In this document: in pieces, positions 48,076 to 56,921 of the stretch
Numbering within the stretch: the first letter of the stretch is position 1
How the letters are laid out: the number at the start of each line of letters is the position of its first letter
Assembly: GCA_964537685.1 (NCBI GenBank)
Contig: CAZICM010000002.1
Span: 124,001-188,000 of the forward strand
DNA length: 64,000 nucleotides
DNA from: CAZICM01 sp964537685
GTDB taxonomy: Bacteria; Myxococcota_A; Polyangia; Polyangiales; Polyangiaceae
Direction of reading: 5' to 3'
Program-made: the position numbers and the translations under genes
Notes under the pieces: generated by a model
Database searches by the model: none
What the model saw: only the letters and a program-made list of their open reading frames with translations
What the model was told of the DNA's origin: nothing

Positions 48076-49571
48076 ACACCAAACGGCATACAAATGCGAC
48101 GAACCGCCTTCCCCGGCGGGCTTTTTTGCGGGGAGCCGGGGGTTTGGTCTTGGCGCTTCCTTTTTTGGAATTTTATGCCACCAAACCAGTATTGGCGGCT
48201 GGACCGTCCAATCGTTATGTCTTTTCCTTTGCGGGGACATCGATTGGCTTTAGCGGAGGCGACAGCGTAACGCCTTTAAATGAAGGACCTCTGGCCGGCA
48301 ATTTATCGATTGGACTCCAGCCCCTGGCCGATTTTGGCGTGACCGACGTAGTTTCGGCTGTTTCGGGGCTCTATATCCCATGGTCGGACAATCCAGGGCC
48401 GGGAGGCCGGGTGATTCAATGGCATTCCAGCACGCCTGCGATATTGGCGACGGGCATCCGGTCGGCGCTCAATGGAAATCATGAGTATCTTCAAGGACCT
48501 ACCACCGATCAAATCGTAGCGGAGACACTTCATGCGGGAACGATGAAGGATGTGCTGGCCTATCGCGTCCAAGCGGCCTACTACCGCGGCGAAAATGGGA
48601 CTGGAGGCGCCCGCGGAACCATTTCGGCGCGCATGGTCAATGGAATGCTTGAAGAAGTCCCCCCCATTTCCAGTCCGCTGGTGGCCTACAATGCTCTCTT
48701 TGGCAACTTTGTCCCCACCGATCCCAAAGAAGCAGAAAAGGCTAAATTTTTGCTGGAACGGAGAAAGAGCGTCATCGATTTGGTCAAAAACGACGCTCAA
48801 AACCTGATTGGCAAACTCGGCGCGGCGGACAAAATCCGGATGCAGCGGCACTTTGACGAGCTTCGGGCCTTGGAAATCAAGCTCAATCAGATTCAGCCGC
48901 CCTCCACCCCCACCTGTATGCAATTGCCCGATCCTGGACCAGATGCCCCCATCGGGGACGCCGTGGAACCTCCGGCCTCGGGCAACTACACCGATGCCTA
49001 TGCGGCGGGCGGGGCCTATAGCGATGAAGAAGCCCGGGCAAATATCATGGGCGACCTGATTTATATGGCCTTTGTGTGCGATATCTCCCGGGTTGCCTCG
49101 TTTATGTTTACCTATGCGCAGTGCTTCCTCAACATGAAGCCCATCACCGGCGATCCCAGCGATCTCCACGAAATGAGCCATTATAGCATGGGAGGAGGCA
49201 AGACGGGTCAAGACGCATTGGCCAAGGGCGTAGGGTGGCATGTCAAGCATTGGGCTCGCTTAATCCAGCGGCTGAGAGACGTTCAGGATAGCGATGGCTC
49301 GCCTATTTTGGACAATACGGGCCTGGTGCTGGCCTTTGAAGGCGGCTGGGGCGAAGATCCCGAACAGGGCAATATGGGCGAGGCGCATTCTTCCGAAAAC
49401 ATGCTGATGCTCATCGGAGGCAAGGCGGGCGGTCTGCACAAGACACCAGGCCGGCATATCAAGGCCACGGGAAGGCATCCCGTGGAGGTCGTCAACACGG
49501 CGATGAAGGCCGTGGGCGTCGATAAGCAAATGGGCGAAGTCAGCGGAACCTTTGATGAATTGTTTAGCTAA
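48072..49571 (+). CDS. DUF1552 family Tat-exported protein
   Basis: A 499-residue protein beginning at the ATG at 48072, which overlaps the DUF1592 gene stop (ATGA); the longer in-frame start at 47889 would sit inside the previous gene. The N-terminus carries a twin-arginine-like signal, LPRRAFLRGAGG followed by a hydrophobic stretch. DUF1552 motifs include YVFSFAGTSIG, RMQRHFDELRALEIKL, DISRVASFMFTYAQC, LHEMSHYSMGGG and GEAHSSENMLMLIGG. The family is DUF1501-related, with a sulfatase/alkaline-phosphatase-like fold, and is coupled to DUF1592 partners. The same gene pair occurs in many Myxococcota, usually in several copies per genome. Confidence 0.9.
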   Translation: MNTKRHTNATNRLPRRAFLRGAGGLVLALPFLEFYATKPVLAAGPSNRYVFSFAGTSIGFSGGDSVTPLNEGPLAGNLSIGLQPLADFGVTDVVSAVSGLYIPWSDNPGPGGRVIQWHSSTPAILATGIRSALNGNHEYLQGPTTDQIVAETLHAGTMKDVLAYRVQAAYYRGENGTGGARGTISARMVNGMLEEVPPISSPLVAYNALFGNFVPTDPKEAEKAKFLLERRKSVIDLVKNDAQNLIGKLGAADKIRMQRHFDELRALEIKLNQIQPPSTPTCMQLPDPGPDAPIGDAVEPPASGNYTDAYAAGGAYSDEEARANIMGDLIYMAFVCDISRVASFMFTYAQCFLNMKPITGDPSDLHEMSHYSMGGGKTGQDALAKGVGWHVKHWARLIQRLRDVQDSDGSPILDNTGLVLAFEGGWGEDPEQGNMGEAHSSENMLMLIGGKAGGLHKTPGRHIKATGRHPVEVVNTAMKAVGVDKQMGEVSGTFDELFS

Positions 49572-49584
49572 CTAGGCTGGGGGT

Positions 49585-50550
49585 ATGGTGTATAGAGCAC
49601 ATCTTACCCCCTGTTTAGGGTTGCTTCTTCTTGGGGCAGCCCAAAGCGCGTGCAGTCCCCCTCCCTCAGCGCTCAAGCCCACTCCTCCGGCGGCGCCCCA
49701 AGAAGACCTCCATATTTTGAATCTCCCGCCCAGATCGCCCGACGCGCCTGGAGGCCGGGCATTTATCGCTTCTCTTCGAGATGCGGATGAAATGGCCGTG
49801 CATCGGGCCATCTTCAGAGAGCTCAGCCAGGGGAATATTCCTGATCTTCTTCGCCCGCTTTCCCGTATTGAATTTCGCGCTCAAAGCCGCTCTGGAAAGC
49901 TTAAAACCGCCGTGATTTGGGCCACTTGGGACTATCTCCGCCTGGGAAGCGACAACGACAGCATTCGAATTCCCATCGATCCCATCACAGCGCAACTGGT
50001 GGCCAATCAAGCGGGAGCATGTATTCCCACATCAAAACTGGTGGATATTCTCTATGAGCATGCGCGTGTGGTCCTTGCGCCCAAACCCTTGGCCCCGAGC
50101 GCATGGATGGTAAGGCCCGAAGAGTTTTTAAAGCATCACGAGCTTATCGAACAGCAACTGGCCGAGCATCGCAAGGAAGGCCGGACCTGGCCGCCTCAAC
50201 TGCTTGCCGGACATAAGAAAGACATTGTAATTTCCAATAAACTCAGTGAAAGGAAACACCGGCTGGCGATCTATGGCTGGCATACCTCGGCAGGTCATCC
50301 GATTCAGCCGGTGAGCACTTATCACGGCGATTGGTATTCAGACTATAGCCATGGAGCAAGGCTGATCGGGAACAAGATGCTTATCGATGGAACATCGCAC
50401 CGCATAGAGGACGTGCTAAAGGATGAAGAGCTTGCGCCGCTGATCAGCCATGAAGGCGTGATATCTCAATCGCAATACATAACAAGCGACGGGCCGGGAC
50501 GGACGCAGTGGTGGCCGAAGCTGGAAGAGAACAACGAGAAAAAACGCTAG
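49585..50550 (+). CDS. Conserved lipoprotein, function unknown
   Basis: A 321-residue lipoprotein (AQSAC lipobox, C23) beginning 13 nt after the DUF1552 stop, so it is probably part of that operon. Residues ~65-300 form an alpha/beta region with patterns such as IDPITAQLVANQAGACIPTSKLVDIL, KDIVISNKLSER, AIYGWHTSAGHPIQPVS and DYSHGARLIGNKMLIDG. The HGARL and GWH blocks look conserved-residue-like and recall a hydrolase or binding domain, but I cannot assign it. Its stop shares CTAG with the convergent Uma2 gene. Confidence 0.72.
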   Translation: MVYRAHLTPCLGLLLLGAAQSACSPPPSALKPTPPAAPQEDLHILNLPPRSPDAPGGRAFIASLRDADEMAVHRAIFRELSQGNIPDLLRPLSRIEFRAQSRSGKLKTAVIWATWDYLRLGSDNDSIRIPIDPITAQLVANQAGACIPTSKLVDILYEHARVVLAPKPLAPSAWMVRPEEFLKHHELIEQQLAEHRKEGRTWPPQLLAGHKKDIVISNKLSERKHRLAIYGWHTSAGHPIQPVSTYHGDWYSDYSHGARLIGNKMLIDGTSHRIEDVLKDEELAPLISHEGVISQSQYITSDGPGRTQWWPKLEENNEKKR

Positions 50551-51122
50551 GAAGCCAAGGGATTTCGATAGATCTGATCGACGGGAATCGAGCATCCCAC
50601 CGAAGCGAGATGTATACTTTCCCCCGGGCCTGCTTCATGCAATACCCATAGGCCATCGCTGCCCCGGCGATAGACTTCAATACGGGGGCTATGCTGGGAT
50701 ACGATCATATATTCGCGAAGCGAGGGAATGCGCCGATAATGGGCAAATTTCTGGCCGCGGTCGTAGGCTTCGGATGAATCGGAAAGCACTTCAACCAAGA
50801 GCACAGGGTTCAAAGCGGCGTTGGGATCTTCCGTGTCGATTTCAAGTTTATCGCAAACCACACTGATATCGGGATAAGTCGCAAGGCCCGTGGCCTTGAT
50901 TCGAATGCGAAGATCGGAACTGAAGACCCGGCATGGTCTTGGCTCAAGCGCGTTACCCAACACTCGGCTTACGCTCGAGGCCAGCGCAGCGTGCTCGGGC
51001 GTGCCGCCCGCCATATCATATATTTCACCGTTTAGCCACTCGTGTTTGACTTCACTCTTCTCCTCGGCCAACAGGTATTCGGCGTAGGTTGTAAAGTGGA
51101 TTTTCTCGGCTGCATCTCCCAT
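50547..51122 (-). CDS. Uma2 family (DUF820) restriction-endonuclease-like protein
   Basis: A 191-residue PD-(D/E)xK-fold protein. The Uma2 signature is present: TYAEYLLAEEKSEVKHEWLN and GEIYDMAGGTPEHAALA at the N-terminus, the acidic residue D85 in TYPDISVVC, and E111 in LLVEVLSDSS, followed by AYDRGQKFAHYRRIPSLREY. Those acidic residues would bind metal. Family biology is unclear; such proteins are multiplied in cyanobacteria and Myxococcota and may derive from mobile elements. No partner is seen. It lies 18 bp downstream of the OsmC gene on the same strand. Confidence 0.9.
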   Translation of the reverse strand: MGDAAEKIHFTTYAEYLLAEEKSEVKHEWLNGEIYDMAGGTPEHAALASSVSRVLGNALEPRPCRVFSSDLRIRIKATGLATYPDISVVCDKLEIDTEDPNAALNPVLLVEVLSDSSEAYDRGQKFAHYRRIPSLREYMIVSQHSPRIEVYRRGSDGLWVLHEAGPGESIHLASVGCSIPVDQIYRNPLAS

Positions 51123-51140
51123 GACATCGAAGCTTAGAAC

Positions 51141-51701
51141 CTAGGCCGCGATCCTGTCAACCTCCATCATCATCAGCTCTCCCGACAGCGGCACCCCACG
51201 CGATAGGCTCATCGCATTTGGGCTATGCAAAACGGATTGGCGATGCAATTCTTCGAATTGTTCCGGTGTTCCATTGCCCGCCACGCGAATCCGATACCGA
51301 ATCCCTGAAAGCGGGACCTTTGCCGCATCAGCAAGCCCGAGAAAACCCGCTAAATCTAAGTCTCCCTCGACATCTACCGATAAGGTCTCCAATTGAATCC
51401 CCAACACAGACGCGCCCACCGCAAACCCAACCATAATACACGCCCCCACCGCCGATAATAGATATTCCTGGGGGCTTGGACCATGATTTAATCCTAACAA
51501 AGACCTGGGTTCATCAATGGTCCATGAAAAGTCCCGGTTGATTCGGTGCGAACCCAGTTGGGCGGGCAATGTATGCGCACTAATTTGAGTCCCAGATTCC
51601 CATGAGAGCTGGACTCCGTAGTGGAGATGCCCCTCGCTTGGGTTTTCTTTGACCTCGTTTACAAATTCACTAAGACCTGCAACTGAAATGCCGTTTAGCA
51701 T
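51141..51701 (-). CDS. OsmC-family protein
   Basis: A 186-residue OsmC/Ohr-like protein, expected to reduce organic hydroperoxides with a thiol pair or to act on sulfur compounds. The start at 51701 is chosen because AAAGGAA precedes it by about 9 nt; a start at 51728 would abut the previous stop. The usual SxxEYLLSAVGACIM block (GPSPQEYLLSAVGACIMVG) gives the first cysteine in the centre of the chain. The second conserved cysteine expected further on (VRxxCPVH pattern) is replaced: the segment reads RQSVLHSPNAMSLSRG. Redox activity with two cysteines is therefore doubtful. It is cotranscribed with the PLP enzyme. Confidence 0.82.
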   Translation of the reverse strand: MLNGISVAGLSEFVNEVKENPSEGHLHYGVQLSWESGTQISAHTLPAQLGSHRINRDFSWTIDEPRSLLGLNHGPSPQEYLLSAVGACIMVGFAVGASVLGIQLETLSVDVEGDLDLAGFLGLADAAKVPLSGIRYRIRVAGNGTPEQFEELHRQSVLHSPNAMSLSRGVPLSGELMMMEVDRIAA

Positions 51702-51728
51702 ACGATTGTATTCCTTTCTATTACACAT

Positions 51729-53063
51729 TCAATTTGATGAGAGTGCCTGCTGAAAGTCGTCAATTAAATCATTACAGTCTTCAATTCCAACGGATAGACG
51801 AACACATCCAGGCCGTATACCCAAAGAAGCGCGCTGAGCCTCGGTGAGCGCCGCGTGAGATGTATTAAAAGGAAGGCTAATCAGGCTTTCGACACCGCCC
51901 AACGATGTGGCCTGTTTGGGGAGGCGGAGGCGTTCACACAGCCTCAGGGCCGCGGCATCGCCTCCTTTCAGCTCAAAGGCGATCACGCCGCCCGCATTGC
52001 GCAATAACGATTGAGCGAGCGCATAATCGGGATGGCTGGGCAGCTTTGGATAATAAACCGCTGAAATGCTGGGATGAGAGCTTAGCCATTGAGCGAGCCC
52101 CAATGCGCCTTCGGCATGGGCTTTCATGCGAAGGGGCAAGGTTTTTAAACCCCGCTCCAGCATGAAACAGCCATGAGGATCGAGACAGCCGCCAAAACTC
52201 ATCAGGCGTTCCCATACCCGATCGATCCATTTGCGATTTCCGGCGGCGGCTCCCGCAATTAAATCGCTATGGCCATTCATATATTTCGACGCCGAATGCA
52301 CGACCACATCGGCGCCCAATTCGAGAGGACGGCACCCAATGGGCGTCACAAAGGTCGCGTCGATGATCAAATGCGCGCCGTGAGCGCGGGCTATTTCTGC
52401 CAATACGGGGATATTGGCGACTTTTAATAAAGGATTGGAAAGCGCCTCGAAGTAGAGAATTTGCGTTTCAGGCCGAAGGGCGGCGCGAATGGCCTCGGGC
52501 GAGCGCATATCGGCAAATGTGGTCTGAATGCCGAGCGAGGGCAGTTCTTGATGAAAAAAACGATAGGTTCCCCCGTATAAATCGCGCGAAGTCACGATAT
52601 GGGAGCCTTTTTCGGCGAGCGCCAGCACCGATGAGGCAATGGCCGCCATTCCCGAACTGAAGACCAGCGCCGATTCGGCATGCTCAAGCGCGGCTATTTT
52701 TTCCTGAACCGCCCATTGGCTTGGATTGCCATAACGGGTGTAAACAAATCGATCGCGTGCAAATCCATCTTCAAAGGATTTATACTGGTCGGAGCCGAGC
52801 AAGAAGGTCGTATTTTGATAGATCGGCGTGCCAACCGCCCCCGTGGATTCGTCGGAGAGGCTTCCGGCGTGAACGGCGGTCGTGTTTAAGCCCTTGCCCG
52901 CCCAGTCTTCAAGATGCCCGTTTTGGTGAAGGGCGGGGCCGCGGATACGCGAACGCACCAAGTCATTGCACCAATATGCTTTTGTGGGTTTAGGCATCTG
53001 GGCGTTTTGGTCTCCGCGAACGGCCGCATTGGGTTTGCGGATTTGAGTGCCAGCGCTGGGCAT
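51729..53063 (-). CDS. Cys/Met metabolism PLP-dependent enzyme (gamma-lyase/synthase-like)
   Basis: A cytosolic PLP enzyme of the trans-sulfuration family, 444 residues. The start at 53063 has AAAGGAAA at the right distance; the upstream 53129 codon does not. Signatures are GLNTTAVHAGS, TPIYQNTTF, YTRYGNPSQWAVQEKIAALE, SSGMAAIASSVLAL, ESLSNP-like YFEALSNPLLKV, DATFVTP and the PLP-lysine motif VVVHSASKYMNGHSD. The C-terminal block, SLGGVESLISLPFNTSHAALT, fits methionine gamma-lyase or cystathionine gamma-lyase/synthase; I cannot decide which. The N-terminal ~40 residues are an unusual polar extension. Divergent from an Lrp-type gene, which likely regulates it. Confidence 0.87.
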   Translation of the reverse strand: MPSAGTQIRKPNAAVRGDQNAQMPKPTKAYWCNDLVRSRIRGPALHQNGHLEDWAGKGLNTTAVHAGSLSDESTGAVGTPIYQNTTFLLGSDQYKSFEDGFARDRFVYTRYGNPSQWAVQEKIAALEHAESALVFSSGMAAIASSVLALAEKGSHIVTSRDLYGGTYRFFHQELPSLGIQTTFADMRSPEAIRAALRPETQILYFEALSNPLLKVANIPVLAEIARAHGAHLIIDATFVTPIGCRPLELGADVVVHSASKYMNGHSDLIAGAAAGNRKWIDRVWERLMSFGGCLDPHGCFMLERGLKTLPLRMKAHAEGALGLAQWLSSHPSISAVYYPKLPSHPDYALAQSLLRNAGGVIAFELKGGDAAALRLCERLRLPKQATSLGGVESLISLPFNTSHAALTEAQRASLGIRPGCVRLSVGIEDCNDLIDDFQQALSSN

Positions 53064-53201
53064 AACGGCATTTCCTTTGATAAATTTTTCGGCCAACTCG
53101 ATTAAAATGTTCAATCGAATAAAGTTCAATCTTTAATCGACTGAACAAATAATAATTATTTATTATTGAATAAAAAATCGAATTGTGTTCGAAATAGAGC
53201 C
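53064..53201. promoter_or_regulatory. AT-rich regulatory region of the Lrp/PLP-enzyme divergon
   Basis: A 138-bp AT-rich block between the two divergent genes, sharply different from its GC-rich flanks. It holds a dyad, GTTCAATC (53124-53131) with GACTGAAC (53139-53146), 7 of 8 positions symmetric around a 7-bp centre. A second dyad has arms AATAATAA and TTATTATT (53148-53167) around TTAT. A direct repeat TTCAATC occurs at 53110 and 53125. Lrp-type regulators bind such AT-rich dyads and usually control their own gene and the divergent partner. Confidence 0.6.
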
Positions 53202-53741
53202 ATGAATGACCGCCCAGATCGAATTAACTGCGAAATCATCGCGGCGCTTCAAAAGAATGCTCGGCTATCGAACAAAGAACTCGCCGGCCTGGTGGGCCTC
53301 GCGCCTTCAACATGCCTGCTTCGCGTGCGGCATTTAATTCAGCAAGGGGTGCTGAAGGGCTTTTGGACCGAGGTGGATCCGGCGGCGCTGGGCATTGGCC
53401 TTTCCGCAATGATTGCGGTTCGCTTAAAGGAGCATTCGAGAGCGGCGGTCGAGGCGTTCCGGGCTCATCTGTTTACGCTGCGCGAAGTGGTGTCGGTGTA
53501 TCACTTGGCCGGCGCGGACGACTTTTTGGTGCATGTGGCGGTGCGCGACGCCGGGCATTTAAGGGATTTGGCGCTGGATGGATTCACCAAGAGAAGCGAG
53601 GTTGCGCATATGCAGACTTCGCTGTTGTTTGAATACACAAGGGTCGCTGCGCTGCCCAATTACGGCTTGTTGGAGGAGAAAAAAGAGACCGGAAGAGCTT
53701 CAGGAAAGCGCTCGAAGACTATTCGAAAGCCCCGCGCTTAG
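53202..53741 (+). CDS. Lrp/AsnC-family transcriptional regulator
   Basis: A 179-residue regulator with a start at 53202. The N-terminal winged helix includes IIAALQKNARLSNKELAGLV and GLAPSTCLLRVRHLIQQGVLKGF. The C-terminal RAM/ligand-binding domain includes MIAVRLKEHSRAAVEAFRAHL and YHLAGADDFLVHVAVRDAGHLRDLAL. Length is slightly above the usual 150-165 because of a basic tail (SGKRSKTIRKPRA). The gene faces the Cys/Met PLP-enzyme gene across an AT-rich region with dyads, so sulfur amino acids are the likely signals; that is inference. Its 3' end overlaps the convergent BNR lipoprotein gene by 23 bp. Confidence 0.93.
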   Translation: MNDRPDRINCEIIAALQKNARLSNKELAGLVGLAPSTCLLRVRHLIQQGVLKGFWTEVDPAALGIGLSAMIAVRLKEHSRAAVEAFRAHLFTLREVVSVYHLAGADDFLVHVAVRDAGHLRDLALDGFTKRSEVAHMQTSLLFEYTRVAALPNYGLLEEKKETGRASGKRSKTIRKPRA

Positions 53742-56700
53742 CACACTGAAACACCCATCGCTTCCCAGCCACGCGCTCGGTTGCCGCCAGAGGAATGCTT
53801 TTGCTGTCGATTTCCTTGACTGCAGATGCTGTTGTCACAGCTCCGCCCTGTTTTGAGAACGTTCCATCCATTCGCGCCGAAAGACCTTCCACACACACAG
53901 CCCCAGGATCCATACGCAACCTTAATTCCACAGAATCAAGCGCTGCATAACCATCGCTTAAATCCACCACGGGCGAGTTATCCAGCGCCACATCAAAGAG
54001 CCATCCATCCTGACCAGGACTGCACCGAGATGGAACCTTTCCATCCAGATCCTTGCGTTCTAGGCGAACAGCTTCTGCGAGTGCGCCTGTATCAGGATTT
54101 ACAGGAATCAGATAAAAGAAACCAGATCGATCCGTTGCATCGGTAATTGCCGAAAACATCAGACCGATTCCACTCCCATGAGCGCGGCGTACCAAACGCA
54201 CGGGTTCGAGGGCTGAATAGCGAGCCATCGCTGGACGGCTATAGGTGCCCATTTGGCGAGCCACGCCAAGATCGGCCCGCCACAGCACCACGGAATCGTA
54301 GGACGTGCCCTGTGTGAGAAAGAACCAGGTTTCGCCAGTCCGCACAGCGCTATGAGCGTAGGGCCGGGTAAATATCACGCTGCGGCCCGAAGGATCCCGA
54401 ATGGGTAAAATCGATTGTCCCTCGGCCGCGGCATACAACGCACATCCACTCGAGCGGCAAGCGTGCACAAGCGCCGCGCGGCCCGAAGGATCGAGATAGG
54501 CGCCCCAGCTTAGCCCGTACGACGTGATGCCAAGCGCATCCATCGCCGCAGCTTCATCAGCCCAGGGCGAAGTGCTGATTACGCTCGAGCGCACGCCGCC
54601 GTGAACATCAAATCGATCATCGAAGCGAATCAGAAAACGGCCAACCTTTGTCCAATCGGCGCCCTTTTTTCCCCACACATACGCGCGCATCGAAACGATG
54701 TCGTAAGCCGTTCCGTTATCTGTTCCGAACTCATCTTTGGCGAGCGCGGGCGGCGGTGTGTTGCGGAAGGCGAGCCACTGAGGAACAGGTTCGCGCCTTC
54801 GCCCATAAGGTCCGGGATAGCCAAAAGGCGAGATCGGACGCTCGGGAGGGGCTTGGATTTCAGGTGTGGTTTTTGGAGGAAGAGGCGGTGTTACCGCACC
54901 TGAAAGTTCGCAATCGAATTTGAGAACAGGCGAATTTTTTGTCGTGACATAGTGGGAAGGAGGAGGCAGCGCAGGCTCTAAATCGCCTTCCACAGCGGAG
55001 TTACCCCAGCCAACGCGCACCCATCCATCCAGCGCGCATCCAATAGGGCCGCAGGCTCGAGACAAAGGAGCTCCCTCGCCGCTGCTATCGCGTTCGGGCA
55101 AATCGAAGCTCCGCCAAGAAACACCGCCATCCGTGGTCTCAGCGGCTCTGCCTCCATCATCCACAGAAAGTGCAAAACGGCCGCCGATAATCGTGCCTCC
55201 CACATCCAGGCGCGGCGTGCCGAGTTTTACTTTTCCATCGAGCGAAATACGAATGCCCACAACAGGGCCGCCGGCTTCGACCCAGCCTCCGATTACGCCG
55301 GGTTCGCGCTCTTCAAAACCTTCAAGCCACATTCCATTTTTGAGATCGCGCACTGCGCTTCTCGGCGAGACAGGAAGCGTCAAGGCGACGCTGCTCATCG
55401 CCGCTCCATTGAGCACGGTCATCTGGCCGGCGTTGCCAGCGCGGGGAGGAACCAAAACAACCTCGCGCCCGTCTTTTAAGGCGACGACGCGCTCATAACC
55501 AAGCTGATCGCCGCGAACATGGATCTCCCTTGTTTTGCCGTCGGCGCGGAGAATGCAATACGCCTTCATGGATGGATCGGAAAGCTCTTGCTCCGTACAT
55601 CCGCCGCGAATCACCAGTGCTCCGTTTCCGCTGGGCGACACAAATCGGGGCTTTGGAAAACTCAGCACCGCCTTCAAAGAAAAAGGCGTTTCAAAGGCAT
55701 AAATACTGGTTTTGCCCTCGCGCTCCCCGCACACGAAGCCATAGCCGGCAAATAGCCGCACGGCGTGGCAGCTCGCATCTTCTTCTGAAAACGCTTTTTC
55801 GCGTGTGGCGACGATTGCGCCTGTCTCCAAGGAAACACGGAACAGCGAGCCTTTTTGAGCGACAACGGCTGTCTTTTGCGATTCGGGAAAACCATCGATA
55901 ACGGCTGTGCGCAGCGGCCTTTTGCCCAAAGCACCGGGCGGACGGAGCGCCGTATCGTCGCCTTCATCTTCATCCGATGGCTTTTTGACATCGGGCCTAA
56001 ACGTCACTGCACCCCGCGCATCGACACGGTAGCGGCCGCCCTGCGCAATCACGACAGGGTCTCCATCGATGATGGGAATGGCCGTGGCACGGCCCTGAAT
56101 ATTCAGCGGCTGCCATGTCGCGCCCGCATCAAAAGTCGCCATCGGCCCGCGCAGATCTGTATCGATTACCGCCCGCCATCCATCCGCGAATGCCATCACT
56201 CCATAGACCGCAGAAGGAGGCACGCCTCCCAACGACACGCTCTCGCCGGTTTCGGGATCTAATGCCAAAAGCCTATGATTTCCGGCGAAACGAACATAGA
56301 GCCTGTCAAAGCCGGGGACGATCTCGTTGGCGACATTCGAAAGCTGCACCAAGGGCGTGAGCGAGGACAGCCATGTGGATGAGCGCCACAACTGAGTGGA
56401 GCCGCCGTTTGTTGCATGAAACAAAAATCCGCCGCCCAATCTCGAGGGCAGCTCCGTCGCGTTCACCATGCTCGAAGGCAGCGTCTCGGTGGCGCGCTCC
56501 ATCGAGCCGTCCTCGTGAACGACAATTCGCATGCGATCGATGAGCACACGCTTTTCGCCGCTCACATAGGCCAATACGCCCCGATCGCCCGACAGCTCGG
56601 GCATCAGCTTGGAAGGCGTAACCATCAGGGTCAGACCTTCGGCTTTCTCGCCCGAGGCTGCGTTCTTTGCCGGCCTTCCCTCTGCCGCTTTGCCTGAAGC

Positions 56701-56859
56701 GGAAGCCGCGCTTTGAACCTGTTTACCAGCGCCGCTTTCCGCACCGGATACCGGCCCCGCCGCTCGTCCGCCGCAAGCGCCCGAAAAAATAGCCGCCAGC
56801 GATAGAGCGAAAAATGTCTGTTCAGCCAAACATCGGCGGCCTGACTTCATCGTTTTCAT
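53719..56859 (-). CDS. Large BNR/beta-propeller-like lipoprotein
   Basis: A 1046-residue lipoprotein (FSGAC lipobox, C29). Starts at 56859 or 56850 are both possible; the longer frame from 56952 overlaps the asd gene and is rejected. Several BNR/Asp-box-like motifs, for example DAGATWQPLNI and DGGVSWRSFDL, point to a multi-bladed propeller of the sortilin/photosystem-stability type. Cysteine pairs (CRSSGCAL and CGPIGCAL) add disulfides. Pro/Arg-rich linkers occur near residues 680-720. No enzymatic residues can be assigned. It is divergent from asd with 62 bp between starts. Confidence 0.8.
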   Translation of the reverse strand: MKTMKSGRRCLAEQTFFALSLAAIFSGACGGRAAGPVSGAESGAGKQVQSAASASGKAAEGRPAKNAASGEKAEGLTLMVTPSKLMPELSGDRGVLAYVSGEKRVLIDRMRIVVHEDGSMERATETLPSSMVNATELPSRLGGGFLFHATNGGSTQLWRSSTWLSSLTPLVQLSNVANEIVPGFDRLYVRFAGNHRLLALDPETGESVSLGGVPPSAVYGVMAFADGWRAVIDTDLRGPMATFDAGATWQPLNIQGRATAIPIIDGDPVVIAQGGRYRVDARGAVTFRPDVKKPSDEDEGDDTALRPPGALGKRPLRTAVIDGFPESQKTAVVAQKGSLFRVSLETGAIVATREKAFSEEDASCHAVRLFAGYGFVCGEREGKTSIYAFETPFSLKAVLSFPKPRFVSPSGNGALVIRGGCTEQELSDPSMKAYCILRADGKTREIHVRGDQLGYERVVALKDGREVVLVPPRAGNAGQMTVLNGAAMSSVALTLPVSPRSAVRDLKNGMWLEGFEEREPGVIGGWVEAGGPVVGIRISLDGKVKLGTPRLDVGGTIIGGRFALSVDDGGRAAETTDGGVSWRSFDLPERDSSGEGAPLSRACGPIGCALDGWVRVGWGNSAVEGDLEPALPPPSHYVTTKNSPVLKFDCELSGAVTPPLPPKTTPEIQAPPERPISPFGYPGPYGRRREPVPQWLAFRNTPPPALAKDEFGTDNGTAYDIVSMRAYVWGKKGADWTKVGRFLIRFDDRFDVHGGVRSSVISTSPWADEAAAMDALGITSYGLSWGAYLDPSGRAALVHACRSSGCALYAAAEGQSILPIRDPSGRSVIFTRPYAHSAVRTGETWFFLTQGTSYDSVVLWRADLGVARQMGTYSRPAMARYSALEPVRLVRRAHGSGIGLMFSAITDATDRSGFFYLIPVNPDTGALAEAVRLERKDLDGKVPSRCSPGQDGWLFDVALDNSPVVDLSDGYAALDSVELRLRMDPGAVCVEGLSARMDGTFSKQGGAVTTASAVKEIDSKSIPLAATERVAGKRWVFQCAKRGAFE

Positions 56860-56921
56860 TTTAAACGAAATCGCCCCATCTTCTTGCCGAAACATCCAGC
56901 GAGTGGTTAGAACGGCGAACC

